Below are positions 11,960 through 23,162 of a DNA stretch of 64,000 nucleotides, piece after piece. Origin of the DNA: Symbiodinium natans (Eukaryota > Sar > Dinophyceae > Suessiales > Symbiodiniaceae). A model generated the notes under the pieces. The model did not search any database. It was not told where the DNA came from and saw only the letters and a list, made by a program, of their open reading frames with translations. Numbering within the stretch: the stretch's first letter is position 1; each line of letters opens with the position of its first letter. The position numbers and the translations under genes are program-made. The stretch is from contig CAJNDS010002211.1 of the NCBI GenBank assembly GCA_905221605.1, positions 101,001-165,000 of the forward strand, written 5' to 3'.

Positions 11960-13975
11960 TGGTCCATTAAAGGGAGCGTTGCATGTTTGCCTGGGGGTGC
12001 CAGCGCAGCATTCCATTGGAGGGCAGGTGATACGACTTTAGCTTATTTGGCGGCGTGCCGAAATTATGCTTCACGTCGGAACAGGGACTCTTGAGACATG
12101 CTGCTCTTCCCGCCCTGTGTATTAAAGCTGTACTTCAGGCAATTACGGAAAACAAGGAAAGGCAGATGCTTGCTGTTGTGCAGCTTGCAAACTAATAGCG
12201 ATTTATGAGGCAGTCCGCAGTCTGTGAAATTTGTGGAAATTGAGCAGACATCCTGAGTGCGCGGGAGCAGTCCTCATGAGCGTGATGCGTGCTCGCTTCG
12301 AGGCTCAAGTGTGCGAGCCAAAAGCATGTGTGCTGTGCAGTTTGTACATAGTAATGAGTAATGCGAGTGCTACAACAGCTTGCTTCTGTCTAAGTGTGGA
12401 ACGCTGCCAGAAAGAAAGTTTTGACCCGCCCGACCCACCCAGGGATTGATGAGGGCAGCACGGTGGCAAAGCCAAGGTGCTATTGGCACGCGCCACAGTG
12501 AACCCCAGTTTGAATGCGAAAGAAAAATGAAGGATTGAGCGCTGCGTTCAGAAGTCACCAACATGTCATGCGCTCTCGAGGTGTGCGTAGTATTTGAACT
12601 CCATTCAGGTTCGTTGTAGGCTGCGGGAGCACGAGGGACCGACGAAATCATAATTGTAGTAACAATGTGGTGGTTTGAGCCCTTTGCAGGGTCGAAAAAC
12701 TTTCAAGAAACGGTGACTCAGAGGGGGCCTCCCCTGTAGCAGTAGCAGTAGCAGCAGGAGCAGCAGCAGCAGGAGTAGTGGTAGTGGTAGCAGAAGTAAT
12801 AATAGTTGTAGTAGTAAAACAGTAGTACACCAAGAGTGTGGGTTTGGTGGATATGTCCCCATGACCTTGCCAGGAGTCTTCGAGTTACCGCAACGCCAAA
12901 CTACCCAAAAACTACAATCCGTTGCAGGGGGGAACCTCCATGTTGCTCTTGTCATTAACGCATCCCTGTGCATGGCCAAACTGCAGTTTTCCAGAGTGGA
13001 GCGCAAAAATTTGAAAAGCACTGCTGCGTGTGTCCAGCTTACGCAGCTGGCGGCTAGCCTTTCTGGGCGTGCCTGTGCATGATCTTTCTGTCCCAAAATG
13101 GGAGGATGGCTTCTTGATAGCGCAGCGCCTCGGCACGCAACTCCGTCGCCTTCCATGGAAGGGCAATCAGACATTCTAGGAACAAGAGTGCGATTGCAGC
13201 TCGGGCCTGTTAAGATGTCACAGACTTGAGGATCTTTCTAGCTATAGGAGAGCTTGCAATCTGTTGTGTCTTGAAAGAAGCAGATCAGTGAGCAGTCTTT
13301 GGCGTGTTGGTGTAAGAAGTCTACTGCAAGCAAAAAGGCAAGAACAGGCTCCAGTAGAAGAATACAGCGAAAGAAGAAACAGAAACGAAACCCCACCAGC
13401 CCATTCAAGCAACGCCTAAAAGAAGCTACTCCAGCGGCTCTAGCGTAGCTCAGTTAAAGGTGCATTGCCGAGTAAGCCAGCGGTCTTCACAAGTCAGAGT
13501 AAAACAAGCGAAACTAACCCGCTCAAACAAGCCTCTCTTAGAGCCGATGTTGCTTTATCGCCAGAGATTGCCCTTAAGGGCAGGTCCATTTAAGGACTAG
13601 CAGGGCGCAACGCTTCTGTCCAACAGAAAGCGTGCTATGGAGCGATCGGGCCATTGGATCCGTAAAACAATATGGTGTGCAAGTAAAGGAGCGAAAAGAA
13701 TTGTACACAGTTGGTTTTTGCAAATTCGAGAAACGCCCTTTAAATACGGAATGTGATTCATATGTATTTAAGGACTTTGAATTTAAGAACTCTAACGTTG
13801 AAAAACAGCGTTTTCATACGCCCGGCGAAACGGCGTCCATCGGCGCAACAGTGCCACTCACGGGCGCACCGGTACAAGTCGGGGGGGCGGGGAGTGTACC
13901 GGCGTGCCGGCATATCGGCGCAAGGCGCAAGGTGGTTTTAGGACACTTTTTGCAGGGCGCAAAATTTTATTTAGA
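11960..13975. other. gene-free stretch with a small trinucleotide tract
   Basis: No convincing gene. 12738-12832 is a degenerate GTA/GCA repeat, the opposite-strand motif of the TAC array. The rest is unremarkable mixed sequence. Confidence 0.45.
12738..12832. repeat. degenerate (GTA/GCA)n microsatellite
   Basis: Runs of GTAGCA, GCAGGA and GTAGTG. GTA is the reverse complement of TAC, so it could be an inverted fragment related to the array at 10.7-11.9 kb. Confidence 0.85.
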
Positions 13976-13979
13976 ATAT

Positions 13980-15085
13980 AGAACTTATAGCATTTAATAT
14001 ATAATATATCGTGCGTAATATGTAATAGGAAATGTAAAATATATAATGTATAATATATAATTCATAATACATAATGTATAATATATAATGATAATATTTA
14101 ATATGTAATATATAATGTCGAGTACATATATAAAATAGTGTGTATATATATATATTATGATATACCGAATATTCTATAATATATAATATATATTATTTAA
14201 TATATATTATATATTATATATAGTATAAAATATAGCATGCAATGTGCAATATATAATATACAATATAAAAGATATAATATATTACACACAAATGTTTAAT
14301 ATATAATATATATAATATTATTATAACACATATAATATATAAGTATATATATATCATATTAAATATGTAATATGTAATCTGTAATAATGTAATGGTAATA
14401 ATATGTAAATAGACAATAGATAATGGATCATAGCAATAAGATAATGATGAATGAATGATAGATCATGGATATTGGATAATAGATAATCGATAATAGATAT
14501 AAAAATAATATCAAAATACACATATTGACCTAAAGATTAATAATATATAATAAACATTATATTATTTAAACTTACATATATAATGAATGACGATCATTAT
14601 TGGATAAGAAATATAAATAAAGATATAGAATAAATAAAATATATATTACTATAAATATTTCTACTTTCTATATATATATATATTTATATATATATAAATA
14701 TAGAATATAGAATACAATATAGAATATGGAATGTAGATATATATATTATATTATCTTATATTTTATATAATATATAATATAATATATAATAATATAATAT
14801 ACAGTATAATTTCTATTACTTAATATACAACAATAATGTATAATATATAGTATATACAAAAAAAAATGTATATATAATAATATATATAATAATATATTAT
14901 ATTATATATAATAGATAACATGTAATATATAATATTAATATATAGTATATAATATATGACATTAATATATAGTATATAATATATAATATATACTATTTAA
15001 TATATAATATATAATATAGAATACAGAATATAATAAATATTCTATATTATATAATATATTTACATAGCATACGATCTGTAATATG
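13980..15085. repeat. 1.1-kb near-pure AT island built of TATAATATATA motifs
   Basis: Composed almost wholly of A and T with irregular TAATATATAAT units, TA runs and TATAATA repeats, while both flanks are GC-balanced. It has no open frames of note. Such DNA unwinds easily and could form cruciforms. Confidence 0.95.
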
Positions 15086-15474
15086 TAATGTGTACTATGC
15101 AATGGTTGCTTGTGTATGGGATTGTCAGGAAGCATTTCTTCCGGGATGCATGAGAGGCGACTGCGACGACGGAAGGTCTGGAAGCGAAACTGGACAGCTG
15201 TGGGTCTGGACTGCAGCTTTGAGAGCCTAGCTTCAGTTCACTACATCTGTGTACCTAAGCCAACAACCATCAGCCCCCCTGGGCCCTGGTTGGGGAACTT
15301 CCCTGTGTTGGTAGCTGCTGGTTGAGGACCCCAGGGGCGGTACTAAGGTCTTTGTTGAGGACCGATGAGCACCCAACCAGCCGACTCAGGGGGGCCAACT
15401 GGGGGCGACAGTACCGGTTTGCGCCTGGCGCCGCGCTCCTTCGCAGATCTTTCTACCTTTGGCGCCGCGCCCTC

Positions 15475-17150
15475 CATTGCAGAGCAATCCTCTGCCCTTT
15501 TTTTTTTTTTTTCCCCCCGACGCGGCCTCCATTGCAGAGCCATCCTCTGCGGGTCCTTCTACCGCTGGCGCCGCCCCACTCCATTGCAGAGCCATCCTCT
15601 GCGGGTCCTTCTGCTATTGCAGAGCCATCCTCTGCGGGTCCTTCTGCCATTGCAGAGCCATCCTCTGCGGTTCTTCTTTTTGTTTGGCTGACGCGGCCTG
15701 CGTTGCAGAGCCATCCTCTGCGGTTTCTTTTTTTTACGTTTGGCGCCCCCGCAGAGCTATCCTCTGCGGGTCCTTCTGCTATTGCAGAGCCATCCTCTGC
15801 GGGTCCTTCTGCCATTGCAGAGCCATCCTCTGCGTTTTTTTTTGCTGACTCTCAGCGGATTTGTTTTGCCGACGCGGCCTCCATTGCAGAGCCATCCTCT
15901 GCGGGTCCTTCGACCGCTGGCGCCGCCACACTCCATTGCAGAGCCATCCTCTGCGGGTCCTTCTGCCAATGCAGAGCCATCCTCTGCGGGTTTTTTTTGC
16001 TGACTCTCAGCGGTTTTTTTTTGCCGACGCGGCCTCCATTGCAGGGCCATCCTCTGCGGGTCCTTCTACCGCTGGCGCCGCCCCACTCCATTGCAGAGCC
16101 ATCCTCTGCGGGTCCTTCTGCCATTGCAGAGCCATCCTCTGCGGTTTTTTTTTTTGCTGACTCTCAGCGGATTTTTTTTTGCCTCCATTGCGCCATCCTC
16201 TGCGGGCGCTGGCGCCGCCCCACCATTGCAGAGCCATCCTCTGCGGGTCCTTCATTGCAGAGCCACTTCTGCCATTGCAGAGCTGCGGTTTTTTTTTTTG
16301 CTGACTCTCAGCGGATTTTTTTTTTGCCGACGCGGCCTCCATTGCAGAGCCATCCTCTGCGGGTCCTTCTAGCGCCGCCCCACTCCATTGCAGAGCCATC
16401 CTCTGCCTTCTGCCATTGCAGAGCCACCATTGCAGAGCCATCCACTTGCAGAGCCACTTTTTCGGTTTTTTTTTGCTGACTCTCAGCGGTTTTTTTTTGC
16501 CGACGCGGCCTCCATTGCAGAGCCATCCTCTGCGGGTCCTTCGACCGCTGGCGCCGCCCCACTACATTGCAGAGCCATCCTCTGCGGGTCCTTCTGCCAT
16601 TGCAGAGCCATCCTCTGCGTTTTTTTTTTGCTGACTCTCAGCGGTTTTTTTTGCCGACGCGGCCTCCATTGCAGAGCCATCCTCTGCGGGTCCTTCGACC
16701 GCTGGCGCCGCCCCACTACATTGCAGAGCCATCCTCTGCGGGTCCTTCTGCCATTGCAGAGCCATCCTCTGCGGTTTTTTTTTTTGCTGACTCTCAGCGG
16801 ATTTTTTTTTTTGCCGACGCGGCCTCCATTGCAGAGCCATCCTCTGCGGGTCCTTCTACCGCTGGCGCCGCCCCACTACATTGCAGAGCCATCCTCTGCG
16901 GGTCCTTCTGCCGTTGCAGAGCCATCCTCTGCGTTCTTTTTTTTTTGCTGACTCTCAGCGGTTTTTTTTTGTGCCGACGCGGCCTCCATTGCAGAGCCAT
17001 CCTCTGCGGGTCCTTCGACCGCTGGCGCCGCCCCACTCCATTGCAGAGCCATCCTCTGCGGGTCTTTCTGCCATTGCAGAGCCATCCTCTGCGGGTCTTC
17101 TACCTTTGGCGCTGCCCCGCTCCATTGCAGAGCCATCCTCTGCGGTTTTT
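15475..17150 (+). repeat. hairpin-monomer minisatellite with T-tracts and a 155-bp higher-order period
   Basis: The core monomer TTGCAGAGCCATCCTCTGCGG is self-complementary (GCAGAG stem, CCATC loop, CTCTGC stem); I count about 28 intact cores plus truncated ones. A second hairpin, GCTGACTCTCAGC, occurs eight times (15844, 15999, 16156, 16300, 16475, 16630, 16786, 16947), about 155 bp apart. Both hairpins are often followed by 8-12 T residues and then GCCGACGCGGCCTCC. All six frames are open over long distances as an artefact of this repetition. Confidence 0.97.
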
Positions 17151-17189
17151 TCTACCTTTGCCGCGGACCTTGTTTTTGTTTCTTAAAAA

Positions 17190-17190
<1 letters not shown>

Positions 17191-17244
<54 letters not shown>
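17191..17244. repeat. (CT)n microsatellite
   Basis: About 27 uninterrupted CT dinucleotides directly downstream of the hairpin minisatellite. Confidence 0.97.
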
Positions 17245-17248
<4 letters not shown>

Positions 17249-17249
17249 C

Positions 17250-20200
17250 GTTTTTTTGCGGTTTGATCCTTAAGCTTTCGGGCCGGAGGTGATACCGCTT
17301 TTTTCTGACCGGACTCTGTCCTGGTCGCCTTCCACTCCACTCCACTCCAACAACCATCAGCCATCCACTGCGAAACTACCGCTACCCACCTTTGGCCGAC
17401 AAAACGAGGTGTCCGGAAGGGCTTGCTCCCACTCTAAGCCAGCTGGAACGTGCTGCTGTACTATGCTGTGCTATCAAAGTAGACTGTGTTACTGTAGTAA
17501 GCGTCGAATCTAAGCTGTCTAAGCTAGTGTATCTTCGGACTTCAGGACTGCTGATATCCTTGCTTCCTGCAAGGCCTCATACAGCTCCTTAATTGCACAA
17601 AACAGACAGACAAACAAGCGGAATAAAAAAGAAAGAACACAAGCAGACACCAGGCACGGGAAAAGAATCTCCAGGGGCCCATTGGCAAGCATCAGTTGGC
17701 ACCCCTCACGACAGGGGCCTGATGCTGCCGCAGGCAACCACCTGCTTGAGCCAGGGCCGGAAAAAGATTCCAGCCTACTGCTGCAGGTGAGGGTGGTGAG
17801 AGCGGTGAGGGCGGTGGGGTTGCGCTGGAGCCTTGAATGATCTTGAATGGCTCCAGAGCTTGCCCACACCCCCACCGCCCCCACGCCCCCCCCACCGCCC
17901 TCAACGCTCTCACCACCCTCACCTGCCCCCCCCCCCGCTCCCACCGCCCCCACCGCCTGAAATGCATCGCATGCCCAGACCCCCACCGCCGCCCTCACGT
18001 GCACCGTGACATGCAGTGTTTCAAGGGCTCCAGCTGGCACCCCTAGCAGGGGCCTGATCCACAGGCAACCACCTGCTTAATCCAGGACGAAAGGCAGACA
18101 GAGATTCCAGGGGCCCATTGGCAAGAAGAGCGAAAGAGAAAGCGAGAGTTGTTTGTGCAGTTGCGAACTAGGGATTCTTATGTTAAGGGATTCTGATGTT
18201 GAACATGGCGTTGTTAAAGGGGGGATTTTGGTTGTAAAGTGGGGATTCTGGTTGTAAAAGGGGGTTAATCTCCCCCGAACTTAAAAAGTTGCTGATCCTG
18301 CACTGCTTGCAGTGCTTTTGCAATTCGGGGGGGAGGGGGGGGCTGCGCGGTCCCCGCAACCCCTCCCACCCCCGCTTGTTTTGTTGTACGTGCAGAAGAG
18401 AACTTGCCTTAAAAGCATAGGAATCCTTTCCAACCCCATCCTGCGAGCATTCGTGTTTGCAACTGGGGGGACACCCCGAACCGCCTTGTTTTAATTTCAC
18501 GCCCAGAAAATAAATTGCATGACAAGCATAGGACCGCATAGGAATCCTTTCCAAACCGAAATACAAAAACACAGAATGTTAACATTTTCTTATGAAACAT
18601 GTCGATAAACTTCATATTTCCTATTCAAATATGGAAAACCCCAACCCCCCTCCCGGATTTTCTTCATGCTTGCTGGGGGCCACCTTCATTTTCTACCTCC
18701 AATGCATCCCGGTCTGCCATGAGCTCCCTTGATAAAATCCACTTGGCAACAGGGGGGCCTACCCTATGTCGTGCGGCGCCTTTTTGCCTGCCGCGCCCTC
18801 GGTGTGCCCAAAAGGTCGAAGCTTTTTAAGTTCCCGGCAGTCCTCCTACTCCTGTTTTGCAACCTGTGCCTGCGGTTCCGTCCACAAGAAAAAGTTGGCC
18901 TTCCTCTCTTCCCGGCTTATCACCTCATGCCGGGACGAGCTTTACAAGTTTCTGACATCTCAGCGGTGCCACGAAAGTGCAGCCCGAGCCTTCGTTGAGA
19001 ATGCTCGGCACTCAGCACCGGCTTCTGAGGCCCACCACGTGCCCGATCTTGAGTCTGTTCTCGTCAATGAGGTGCTCATCTCTTCCCAAGGGTGGGTAGT
19101 TGCAAGCGCTTGCTGGCCCTGTGCCCCTCGAATCCGCATTTTGAGTCCGAGGCTTCCTATCGTTTGGGGAAGGACCTAGTTCTCGAAGGGGGATGGCATG
19201 CGTTGCTCTTTGCTCACCGACTCGCCTGCGAGATCCTTGCCCCAGCCTCCGGAAGAATGGGCTCGACTCAGCCCTGAGACTTTGTCTAGGCCTAATTCCT
19301 GATTCGATCGACTTGCACTTCTTTGTGTTCCTCGTGATTCCAAGTACGTTGGCTCTTTCAACCCGGCTATACCCGACTGTTGGTTTTCCGGTGAGGGGCC
19401 TAACCTCTTCCTTCGATCGTTAGTTGAACCCTGTACCAATAGGAGTGTGATTCGCCCCAGCAATTGGAGTTTTCAACCCGTGCTTCAGGCCTGATAGTCT
19501 CTGCGAAAATGCCCCTACAACCGGCAGCGCTGCTTGATAGTGCTTGCAACTTTACCTTCGCAGGGCAAGTAATTGACTTTTTCTTGAAAGAGAAGCCTCT
19601 GTCTGGAACCTGGGCTTTATCAGCCAGATGATCTTCCAACAGATGCAGTGGTGTGCAGAGGTCTCGCGCTACAGCAGTGATAAACTCGCATGATTGACGA
19701 CCGGTGGAGTTGCCCCACACGGTTGATGTGGTGCGCCCAACGCCTGGCCATGAGGTGTCTGCCTGGTTGTAAGATTCTAGGCAGGCCGGTTTTATGATCT
19801 GGCAAGTGCCTACAAAGCAGTTGGCTAAGCCAGGACTGCACAGCCCTTAAATCATGTCTTTATTACATGTCAAACGTTCCTGCAATCTGCGAGGTGTATT
19901 CAGTTTTCCGATGCAAAAGCAGTAGTCGGGAGGGAACAAAAACTTTTCGGCTTGAACCGAGTTGTTTGTGACGAGTGATTCTTCCGCAGTCTTAGCGGCA
20001 AATGTTCGTCGTGCAGGGTAGCAACAACGCCATGGCCCCCCCAGGCAGCACAGTGCACTCTGAAACCCAAAGCATTTCACCACCCCTGCCCACTCAGTAC
20101 TTTGGATGGTCTGAATCCTAACCCATGTGATATTGGCTGCACCAACTTCATGCTCAACCGCAAGGCCGTCCTTCTGCCTTCAGCAGATCAAGCAAAGGCT

Positions 20201-20880
20201 ATTATCATGAAGAGCACGCAGAAAGCTGACTGCATGTGAGGCGGACTTGCATCACTATGGAGGCAGGGCCACATCCATTGCTGTGTTGCAAGTGCATGTG
20301 ATTTTAGGCTCCAGCAATGCCAGGCTGTCGGCAATATCATGCTGAGCCTGCACCGAAACCTCCAAGAGATTCAGACATCCCTGGATGGTTCCGACCCCTT
20401 TGAGTAGATGTGTGCTGTGTGCACGTTGAATTTGGACATCTCGGAGAGCTCATTGCTGATGCCAGGTAGAGGTCAAAGCAGAGAGCATGAACTTCTGCTG
20501 GCGACTCAACGACTTGGCCACCTAATTGCTCAAATTGCCAGTGCCTATTTCAAATGCTTGGTTGGTCCAAGGCAAAATGCAATAGACCGGGCTGAGCAGG
20601 CGTTGCGTTCGCAGGCAGGCATACCGAAGTGTGCGTTACATGTGGGGAGTTCCAAACCACGAACAGGGGGGACTTGAAGTTTTGCATCTTTCTTGCGTGC
20701 CTCCAAAGGCTCGAAGTGGGTTTCGTTAGAAGGCAAAGGTCCAATCGCAGGATCATATGCGCAGCAACATGATACAGGTAGCATCTACTTGTTTCGCATG
20801 TTCAAACAGCCACTTGCAAGCCTTCATGGAGGAATGAGTTTGCGGACGTGAGATGCCATGACACGCCATGTGTTCTTTCA
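17250..20880. other. gene-free stretch with small repeats
   Basis: No gene that I can support. 17795-17990 is a CCACCGCCC/GGGCGGTGG-rich tract with inverted symmetry. 18190-18262 repeats GGGATTCTGGTTGTAAA several times. AGGAATCCTTTCCAA occurs at 18419 and 18540. A 137-residue frame at 18766-19179 shows no recognised motif and may be chance. Confidence 0.4.
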
Positions 20881-20883
20881 AAG

Positions 20884-21930
20884 ATGTTCGGCAAACTGTT
20901 TGGGAAGTCGGGGCCGGCGGCTCCCCCAGCACCCCCAGCGCCCCCAGCGCCTTCAGACCCTCCATTACCTCCTCCAGCTGCCCCACCACCACCAGGATCA
21001 ACAGCACCCAAGGCACCCAAAGCACCCGCACCTGCATTTGCGGGCCCAACTGCGGCCGTGGTTGAGGTAGTTGGAGCACCACCAAAAGCTCCCCCGAACG
21101 CGCCCCCAAGCCCTCCGGACAGCGCGGCCGATGGGCCTCCACCACCCCCACCATCTCTTCCTGCAAAAGCTGCCCAGAAGACCTCGTGGTTCGGATCTCT
21201 GTTCGCTTCGAAAGCTCCAAAAGCACCCAGTCCCCCACCACTTCCTTCCACCGCTCCTCCACCTCCTGGTGATGCACAAGGTGGAAGCGGGCCTGATGTG
21301 AAAGTGGCAGCCCCGGCTCCGCCCACACTGCCCCCTGTGCAGCCAGGGCCCACATCAAGCCCAACATTGCCACCTCCCACCGCGCCCGCAGCTCCCACAG
21401 CCCCCACAGCTCCCACAGCTCCCGCAGCTCCGGCAACGGTCTCGTCATCAACTGCGGCGCCAGGGCCTGTGGGCCCGGCTGCTCCGCTCGGTGCTGCAGG
21501 TGCTGCAGGCGCCGCGGCAGCACCGACCTTGCCACCAGTAGTTACGCGACCTGCACCAACGCATTTGCCACCACCGACGGCTACACAGCCACCCCAACCA
21601 TCCCAGCCATCCCAGCCATCCCCACAGCCAGGGCAAGGTGAGCCAACCGCGCAAGTGGCACCGTCGCCGCCAACAGCTCCTCCTTTGTGCACCCTTGCTC
21701 CACCGAGCCGACGGCCAGCACTGGCACCTCGAAGACCACCGGAGATTCGGGCTGCGGACATCGAGGAGGCGGCGCAGAGCTGGTTGTCTTTAAAGCAGGA
21801 CTGCCGATGTTTGGGTCCAACACCACCCGCTCACGGTGGGCTGGGCCATGAAGAGTCTAGACTCTACGTGCCACGGCTGCAAAGCATTCCAGCTCAATCT
21901 TGCTGTGACTTGGGCGCTTCCCTCCCCTAA
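20884..21930 (+). CDS. Pro/Ala-rich low-complexity protein, status uncertain
   Basis: The ATG at 20884 gives MFGKLFGKSGPAAPP; an in-frame ATG at 20848 would add 12 residues. About 349 residues follow, dominated by Pro, Ala, Thr and Ser. A second aromatic-basic block (SWFGSLFASKAPKAP, near 21188) echoes the N-terminal MFGKLFGKSGPAAP, so two small amphipathic modules are separated by proline-rich linkers. After about 21750 composition changes (IRAADIEEAAQSWLSLKQ), and a splice site rather than the stop at 21928 could be the true end. Both strands are open because the DNA is GC-rich and repetitive, which lowers confidence. It might be a 5' exon of the downstream NPHP4-like gene, but nothing proves that. 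Confidence 0.45.
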   Translation: MFGKLFGKSGPAAPPAPPAPPAPSDPPLPPPAAPPPPGSTAPKAPKAPAPAFAGPTAAVVEVVGAPPKAPPNAPPSPPDSAADGPPPPPPSLPAKAAQKTSWFGSLFASKAPKAPSPPPLPSTAPPPPGDAQGGSGPDVKVAAPAPPTLPPVQPGPTSSPTLPPPTAPAAPTAPTAPTAPAAPATVSSSTAAPGPVGPAAPLGAAGAAGAAAAPTLPPVVTRPAPTHLPPPTATQPPQPSQPSQPSPQPGQGEPTAQVAPSPPTAPPLCTLAPPSRRPALAPRRPPEIRAADIEEAAQSWLSLKQDCRCLGPTPPAHGGLGHEESRLYVPRLQSIPAQSCCDLGASLP

Positions 21931-23117
21931 GTGTCCGACATGAGGTTCTGCGAATGACTGCTGTGGGCGAGATCGAGGCCTCAAGCTCTGCAACACTTGG
22001 AGGGTGTGTGGTATGCTTGTCACGTCATTGACCCTTTGCCTTTTGTCCGCAGCATGTCTTGTAGGTTCCGATCGCGGCCAATGGGACTTTGCAGAGGTTC
22101 CTCACTCGCCTTGATCTGAATGCAGTGCAGCATGACTGTGTTTTTGTTGGAGCATTCACTCCAGGCAAGCCCTCGCCCGCTTGGCTCGGGCGGCGGAGGA
22201 AGAGATGCCTGAGGTCGACCCAGTCGACAAAGCGCAACCCCGTAGCTTTGCGATGTGCAGCTCGTGCAGGCCCTGTCTTTGCAGATCCGGCTCTCACTCG
22301 TGTACACTCCCATGGGTGGGAGGCGGTTCTGAACCTGAACCATGCACGGCTTTTGTGGGTATAGAAGACATGCCTGATGGACTGACTGTTGAAGGCCCGA
22401 ACTGTACGGATACAGCTTCTCTGGTGCCCGGTTGCGAGTTCAGCGTGCCATCGGCTGAGGCAATAAGCATCGTAGGATCGTAGGGCATTGCACTGCGTCT
22501 TAGCATCTCGTATCACTGCGCCCGAATGCCTCTGAGGTGCAGAGCCGACTGGCTGCTAATGCCAGCGAGGGCAGCGTTGTCGTTCGTGCCTTGGGTCTGC
22601 AGCTGCCGGAAGTGTTTCACAGTCTTCCACGGTGTTTCACCGTGTTTCACGGTGTTTCGCGCTGTTCGGCTGTGTTTGAGGTCCACGCCATCGTTAGCTT
22701 CTGAGCTCATGCTGGACATTTCAACACCAGGGACCCAGTTTCTCAGTGTTCTTACGGAGGCAGAGCCGCCATCTCTCTTCTACTTTCGCTCTGCCGTCGC
22801 CAGCTGGGCTCCCCAGGGCCTGCATGTAATGTGCACAGAGATATGGCAATACGTTGCTCAGGCAAGGAAGCTCAAGTCTTGGTCGAGGTCCTGGCTTTCG
22901 AGGAGCTGACGGCAGAGACATGTGGACACTCATTACCCAAATTGTTGCCATGAGACTTGATACAACCATACAACCATATGTTGTGTGCTTCACTCGGAGC
23001 ACTGCGGTCAGGATCCGCCCAAGAAGCCCGCGGCTGGATCGACAGCTCCAGCAAACAGGACGGTTTGTTCGGTGTTTTTGGTTTTCGCCCTTTTTTGTTG
23101 ATGCTGGTAACCTGGTG

Positions 23118-23162
23118 GTTTAGGGTTTAGGGTTTAGGGTTTCGGGTTTCGGGTTTAGGGTA
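23118..23162. repeat. interstitial telomere-like tract (TTTAGGG)n
   Basis: Five to six copies of GGTTTA/TTTAGGG with TTTCGGG variants. A second decayed tract in the opposite sense (CCCTAAA-like) lies at 23716-23780. Confidence 0.9.

Noticed and set aside
15840-16960. Bacterial-type terminators (hairpin plus T-run)
   Set aside because: The pattern is a by-product of the satellite, with T-runs both before and after hairpins and no genes upstream.
15475-17150. CRISPR-like array
   Set aside because: Units are contiguous and vary in length with no unique spacers, and the context is eukaryotic.
15322-17292. Several long overlapping frames on both strands (385, 241 and 187 residues)
   Set aside because: All six frames stay open because of the hairpin minisatellite; the peptides are just the monomer repeated.
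20753-21761. Minus-strand frames of 260 and 319 residues
   Set aside because: Gly/Ala/Trp-rich mirror images of the GC-rich Pro/Ala frame, with no motif of their own.
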